A DNA stretch of 7,173 nt, taken from contig CAYYYP010000081.1 in assembly GCA_964475985.1 (NCBI GenBank), positions 1 to 7,173 on the forward strand, in the 5' to 3' direction. Shown here one piece after another: positions 5,168 through 7,173 of the stretch. The notes below the pieces were generated by a model that searched no databases, was not told where the DNA came from, and was given only the letters and a program-made list of their open reading frames with translations. Origin of the DNA: CAYYYP01 sp964475985. Its GTDB lineage: Bacteria; Bdellovibrionota; UBA1018; CAYHWW01. The translations under genes and the position numbers were made by a program. Positions within the stretch are counted from its first letter, which is position 1. Each line of letters begins with the position of its first letter.

Positions 5168-6439
5168 ATGAGCTTTAAAATCTTAGTCTTGGTGCTTGGA
5201 GTTTTTCTTAGTGCTTCGGCGTGGGGTGTCCGGGACGAGCACGACCAAGGCGGCCCTCGCCATTCAAATTTCATTTTGGAAAAGTATATTTTTCAGGTTG
5301 AAAATGGATCCACTAGTGAAGCGCTTCTGGTGGCACTAGCAACCATCTCGCACGTTAACCCCAGGGCAAGAAAAGCCTTGTTAACGGTTGCTAAAAAAAA
5401 GGGGCTTCCGGCAATAGCGGTAAGGGAAATATTCTTTTATTTTGAAGAATATCCGGAAGTACGAACTTTGCTATTCCAGGCCAAAAACTTCGACGTTATT
5501 TTCACGGAAAACCAAGGTGCATTTCTAAACGCCTCAACGGAGGCAAGGACCGATCTCCTAGTACATCTTACGGATTCAGCATTCATTCACCAGGTTTTGC
5601 AGACATTTAGAAATTCAAATGCGCTACCTGAAGCCACCCTCGATGTTCTCCTTCGCTTCGTAGAAAAGTACGATATCGAATCCGTCCGCGTATTAGCGGC
5701 CGAAATCATCGGTCGGCAGGCCTATCCGGTGACTCGGCCAGATTTAATAAAAAGAATCACTAAGCTTCGCAATCGGTTGCCGCAAGCGAGTGCTGCCAAT
5801 CATGCCCCCGTACCTGGAGCCTACCGGGCCGCTGGCCATGAGGCAGTGGGTCCCACAACCCGGGTACTGCAGGAAATGCGGGCGAATCTAAATTTGGTGA
5901 GGTTCGAAGAGCCACAAACTAAAATCGTCGCTCGCCTTAGAAAGAGTAGAAGTCCTAGGGAGCAAGTTGAATTGTTAAATCGTTTGAGAACAAATTTTTA
6001 TGAACTTACGGATGATGCTCTAAGGGAAATCGTTAGCCGAACCACCAACGCACGGGAAGAAACACCAGGATTCTTTAAAGGTATGTACCTAAGGTATAGG
6101 GGCGGTCGAACGGATGCCGTAGAAAATCTGCCGGAGGTAAGGGCTGCCGCAGCGGAACTTCTTCGTGAGAGATTCACCGTGAATGGAGTAGACCTTCGCC
6201 CCGAACGCGCAAAGAATGTACTCCACCGTTGGGCCTATCGGCAGCTGCGCGCCTACGACGAAGAAATGGGCGTTCCTATTGCATCCGGGGGCCAAGGCGG
6301 TCAGAGAGTCCGCGTTTCTTTGGAAGATTCTGAAGCTGCCCCCGTTCGAATTGCAGCGGATGGCGAAGAACCAGCTGCGGAGGAAGCTCTACTTGAACAG
6401 TGTGCTGCAGAAAGTTTGGCGCGCAGGCAGGGCAAATAA
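5168..6439 (+). CDS. Secreted all-helical HEAT/ARM-like repeat protein
   Basis: I place the start at ATG 5168, giving 423 residues. The open frame reaches back to GTG 5075, but only the inner start yields a proper signal peptide: MSFK, a Leu/Val-rich core (5-14) and SASA before WG, with cleavage near A18 or G20. The first mature part (about 34-210) is a run of paired amphipathic helices resembling HEAT or ARM repeats, for example ALLVALATI, RKALLTVAKK, AIAVREIFFYF, TLDVLLRFVEK and SVRVLAAEIIGRQ, so an alpha-solenoid scaffold is likely. A Pro/Ala/Gly-rich linker (about 205-228) joins a second, Arg-rich helical part (about 229-365). The tail (about 371-423) is Gly- and Glu/Ala-rich and probably disordered, with the only cysteine at C412. 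No enzyme motif is seen. Its role may be protein binding in the periplasm or outside the cell. No strong ribosome site is visible at 5168. Confidence 0.78.
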   Translation: MSFKILVLVLGVFLSASAWGVRDEHDQGGPRHSNFILEKYIFQVENGSTSEALLVALATISHVNPRARKALLTVAKKKGLPAIAVREIFFYFEEYPEVRTLLFQAKNFDVIFTENQGAFLNASTEARTDLLVHLTDSAFIHQVLQTFRNSNALPEATLDVLLRFVEKYDIESVRVLAAEIIGRQAYPVTRPDLIKRITKLRNRLPQASAANHAPVPGAYRAAGHEAVGPTTRVLQEMRANLNLVRFEEPQTKIVARLRKSRSPREQVELLNRLRTNFYELTDDALREIVSRTTNAREETPGFFKGMYLRYRGGRTDAVENLPEVRAAAAELLRERFTVNGVDLRPERAKNVLHRWAYRQLRAYDEEMGVPIASGGQGGQRVRVSLEDSEAAPVRIAADGEEPAAEEALLEQCAAESLARRQGK

Positions 6440-6774
6440 AATTTTCTTCGGGCTCTGAGAGTGCAGTCAAGAGACGCTTGTTGAGCATAGAACAATACTG
6501 CGTGTGAGTTTTTATCGGCGGAAATGTGGTCGTAGGGCGATTGGGCCGTCTTCCGCTTCCTGTCTTGAGGCATGTCATTAATTTTGAACCTGGAATCGTC
6601 AGAGCAAGCGAGCCAGAGCTTTCCTAGGAATGTAAATCGGCATTATACTGGTGCCGGGATGTTTTAATTTCTTAATCGGGATTGGTTCGTCGAACTTTCC
6701 CAGTAAAACCTGTGCATATTTAGAACCGTTCGGGCACTTTATTGATCAGCAATGTTCGAAAAAATATTTCATAT

Positions 6775-6807
6775 TTCTGAAAATAATTCTTGGCACTGTT
6801 TTCAGAA
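6775..6807. repeat. Perfect 9-bp inverted repeat in the long intergenic stretch
   Basis: TTCTGAAAA (6775-6783) and TTTTCAGAA (6799-6807) are perfect inverted repeats around a 15-base loop, with a T-G and an A-T pair continuing inward. There is no T-run directly after the stem on the plus strand. On the minus strand a T-rich tract occurs only about 10 bases later, so terminator function is doubtful. Confidence 0.5.
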
Positions 6808-6845
6808 TGAGATTTCAGGACGCGAGGTCTGGAACTTAAAATCAA

Positions 6846-6865
6846 CGAATCTCGCTCACGATTCG
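6846..6865. repeat. 6-bp inverted repeat CGAATC/GATTCG
   Basis: CGAATC (6846-6851) and GATTCG (6860-6865) are perfect inverted repeats around TCGCTCAC. The dyad lies upstream of the candidate promoter of the HNH-family gene, where an operator could be, but an arm of this length is unremarkable alone. Confidence 0.25.
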
Positions 6866-6889
6866 CACTGCAACTCGTAAGTTATTGAA

Positions 6890-6918
6890 TTAATCATCGA
6901 CCGACAATTTCTTAGAAT
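6890..6918 (+). promoter_or_regulatory. Weak candidate promoter for the HNH-family gene
   Basis: TAGAAT (6913-6918) differs from TATAAT at one position. TTAATC (6890-6895) lies 17 bases upstream but matches the -35 consensus at only 3 of 6 positions. Transcription from near 6925 would give a leader of about 58 bases that includes the GGTTTT/AAAACC hairpin. Confidence 0.25.
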
Positions 6919-6946
6919 TCACTCTCATGCGCGCCCGTGGGCCGGT

Positions 6947-6965
6947 GGTTTTCGCGTTAAAAACC
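6947..6965 (+). repeat. Hairpin just upstream of the HNH-family gene
   Basis: GGTTTT (6947-6952) pairs with AAAACC (6960-6965) around CGCGTTA, and an outer CG/CG pair (6943-6944 with 6966-6967) can add to the stem across a bulge. It ends 17 bases before the ATG at 6983, so it could affect translation of that gene or mark the end of an upstream transcript. Confidence 0.3.
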
Positions 6966-6982
6966 CGTGATAGAAGCGAGAA

Positions 6983-7173
6983 ATGGAACAAAATCTCACA
7001 CACCTAAAAGATGCAGAGTTACTCTTAACTACAATGTCTCTTGTAGAAAGGGAGCGAGCAGTTACGGCAGAGGTGCTTAAGTGTATTAATGAGATTGAAC
7101 TGCGTAGGCTTCACTTAGTAGCAGGCTTTTCTAGCCTTCATGAGTTTCTGGTGAAACAGTTTGGTTATTGTGA
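6983..7173 (+). CDS. HNH-endonuclease-type protein, N-terminal fragment (cut by window edge)
   Basis: Only 63 codons lie in the window and the frame is open at the right edge. The fragment runs from MEQNLTHLKDAELLLTTMSL to LHEFLVKQFGYC. Its pattern is a Leu-rich helix (about 5-18), an ERE-containing helix (about 20-38) with NEIELRRL, then a Gly-Phe-Ser-Ser-Leu-x-Glu-Phe motif before QFGYC. This matches, from memory, the N-terminal domain of the HNH-endonuclease-type proteins found in many copies in Bdellovibrio and other delta-like lineages, where a helical domain precedes a C-terminal HNH nuclease. The HNH motif itself would lie beyond the window, so nuclease activity is inferred. The start is firm: an in-frame TAG stands at 6971-6973 and no other start codon lies between. 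Only weak GAAGCGAG precedes the ATG. About 540 non-coding bases separate it from the gene upstream. Confidence 0.75.
   Translation, partial: MEQNLTHLKDAELLLTTMSLVERERAVTAEVLKCINEIELRRLHLVAGFSSLHEFLVKQFGYC

Larger units (their letters stand above)
6440..6982. other. Long intergenic stretch without a convincing gene
   Basis: I see no coding region I can support here. The open frame from GTG 6651 to 6839 (62 codons) lacks a ribosome site and has no recognisable features. The minus-strand frames at 6301-6578 run into the HEAT-like gene and look like shadows. The stretch does hold several dyads: GCGGAA/TTCCGC (6518-6556), a palindrome TTCCTAGGAA (6621-6630), CGGCA/TGCCG (6638-6656) around a TATACT, GGGA..GTTC/GAAC..TCCC (6678-6701), a 9-bp pair (6775-6807), CGAATC/GATTCG (6846-6865) and GGTTTT/AAAACC (6947-6965). 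Arms of 5-6 bp are expected by chance in this length; only the 9-bp pair stands out. It may hold a decayed gene, a small RNA or a long leader. Confidence 0.55.

Noticed and set aside
6301..6578. Two overlapping minus-strand frames (90 and 100 codons) running from the gap into the HEAT-like gene
   Set aside because: More than half the length is antisense to the HEAT-like gene's tail, there is no ribosome site at either start, and the products are low-complexity Ser/Ala/Arg sequences.
6678..6701. GGTTCGTCGAAC resembling a tRNA T-arm
   Set aside because: No acceptor stem, D-arm or anticodon arm can be placed around it at tRNA spacing.
6651..6839. 62-codon plus-strand frame starting at GTG in the long gap
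   Set aside because: GTG start without a ribosome site, within an AT-rich dyad-bearing stretch; the product has no recognisable motif. Kept only as a possibility in the gap entry.
1..7173. CRISPR array, insertion sequence, attachment site, toxin-antitoxin pair or retron-like element
   Set aside because: No regularly spaced repeats, transposase, integrase, reverse transcriptase or small paired genes are visible on either strand.

Overview
The window looks like chromosomal accessory DNA from a Gram-negative bacterium, most likely of the Bdellovibrio-like lineages (Bdellovibrionota). The assignment is an inference. The strongest hint is the partial gene at the right edge, whose first 63 residues match the N-terminal pattern of the multi-copy HNH-endonuclease-type proteins common in Bdellovibrio relatives. 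Secreted HEXXH proteins with a later ELFAD motif, lipoproteins and small outer-membrane barrels also fit. No rRNA, tRNA, CRISPR array, insertion sequence or phage gene is visible.

Layout from left to right: (1) 43-1602 (+), a large secreted beta-rich protein, probably a beta-propeller, family unknown. (2) 1695-2201 (-), a DUF1003 inner-membrane protein, the most clearly recognised complete gene. (3) 2363-3526 (+), a secreted zinc-metallopeptidase-like protein with HEFGH. (4) 3604-4368 (+), a lipoprotein of unknown function. (5) 4371-4970 (-), a small outer-membrane beta-barrel, convergent with the lipoprotein. (6) 5168-6439 (+), a secreted all-helical HEAT-like repeat protein. (7) 6440-6982, about 540 bases without a convincing gene but with several dyads. 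(8) 6983 to the end (+), the start of the HNH-family gene, cut by the window edge.

The genes alternate in strand (+ - + + - + +) and look mostly monocistronic, so there is no clear operon. The common theme is location: four proteins carry a Sec signal peptide or an outer-membrane address, a fifth is a lipoprotein, and a sixth spans the inner membrane. This reads as a patch of poorly characterised cell-envelope and secreted genes rather than one pathway. The best non-coding signals are a perfect 10-bp inverted repeat (3540-3587) that brackets a plausible promoter of the lipoprotein gene, an AT-rich dyad (2321-2339) centred on a perfect TATAAT before the metallopeptidase gene, and a 9-bp inverted repeat (6775-6807) in the long intergenic stretch. 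I did not find a system I can defend as a new multi-gene defence or mobile system.
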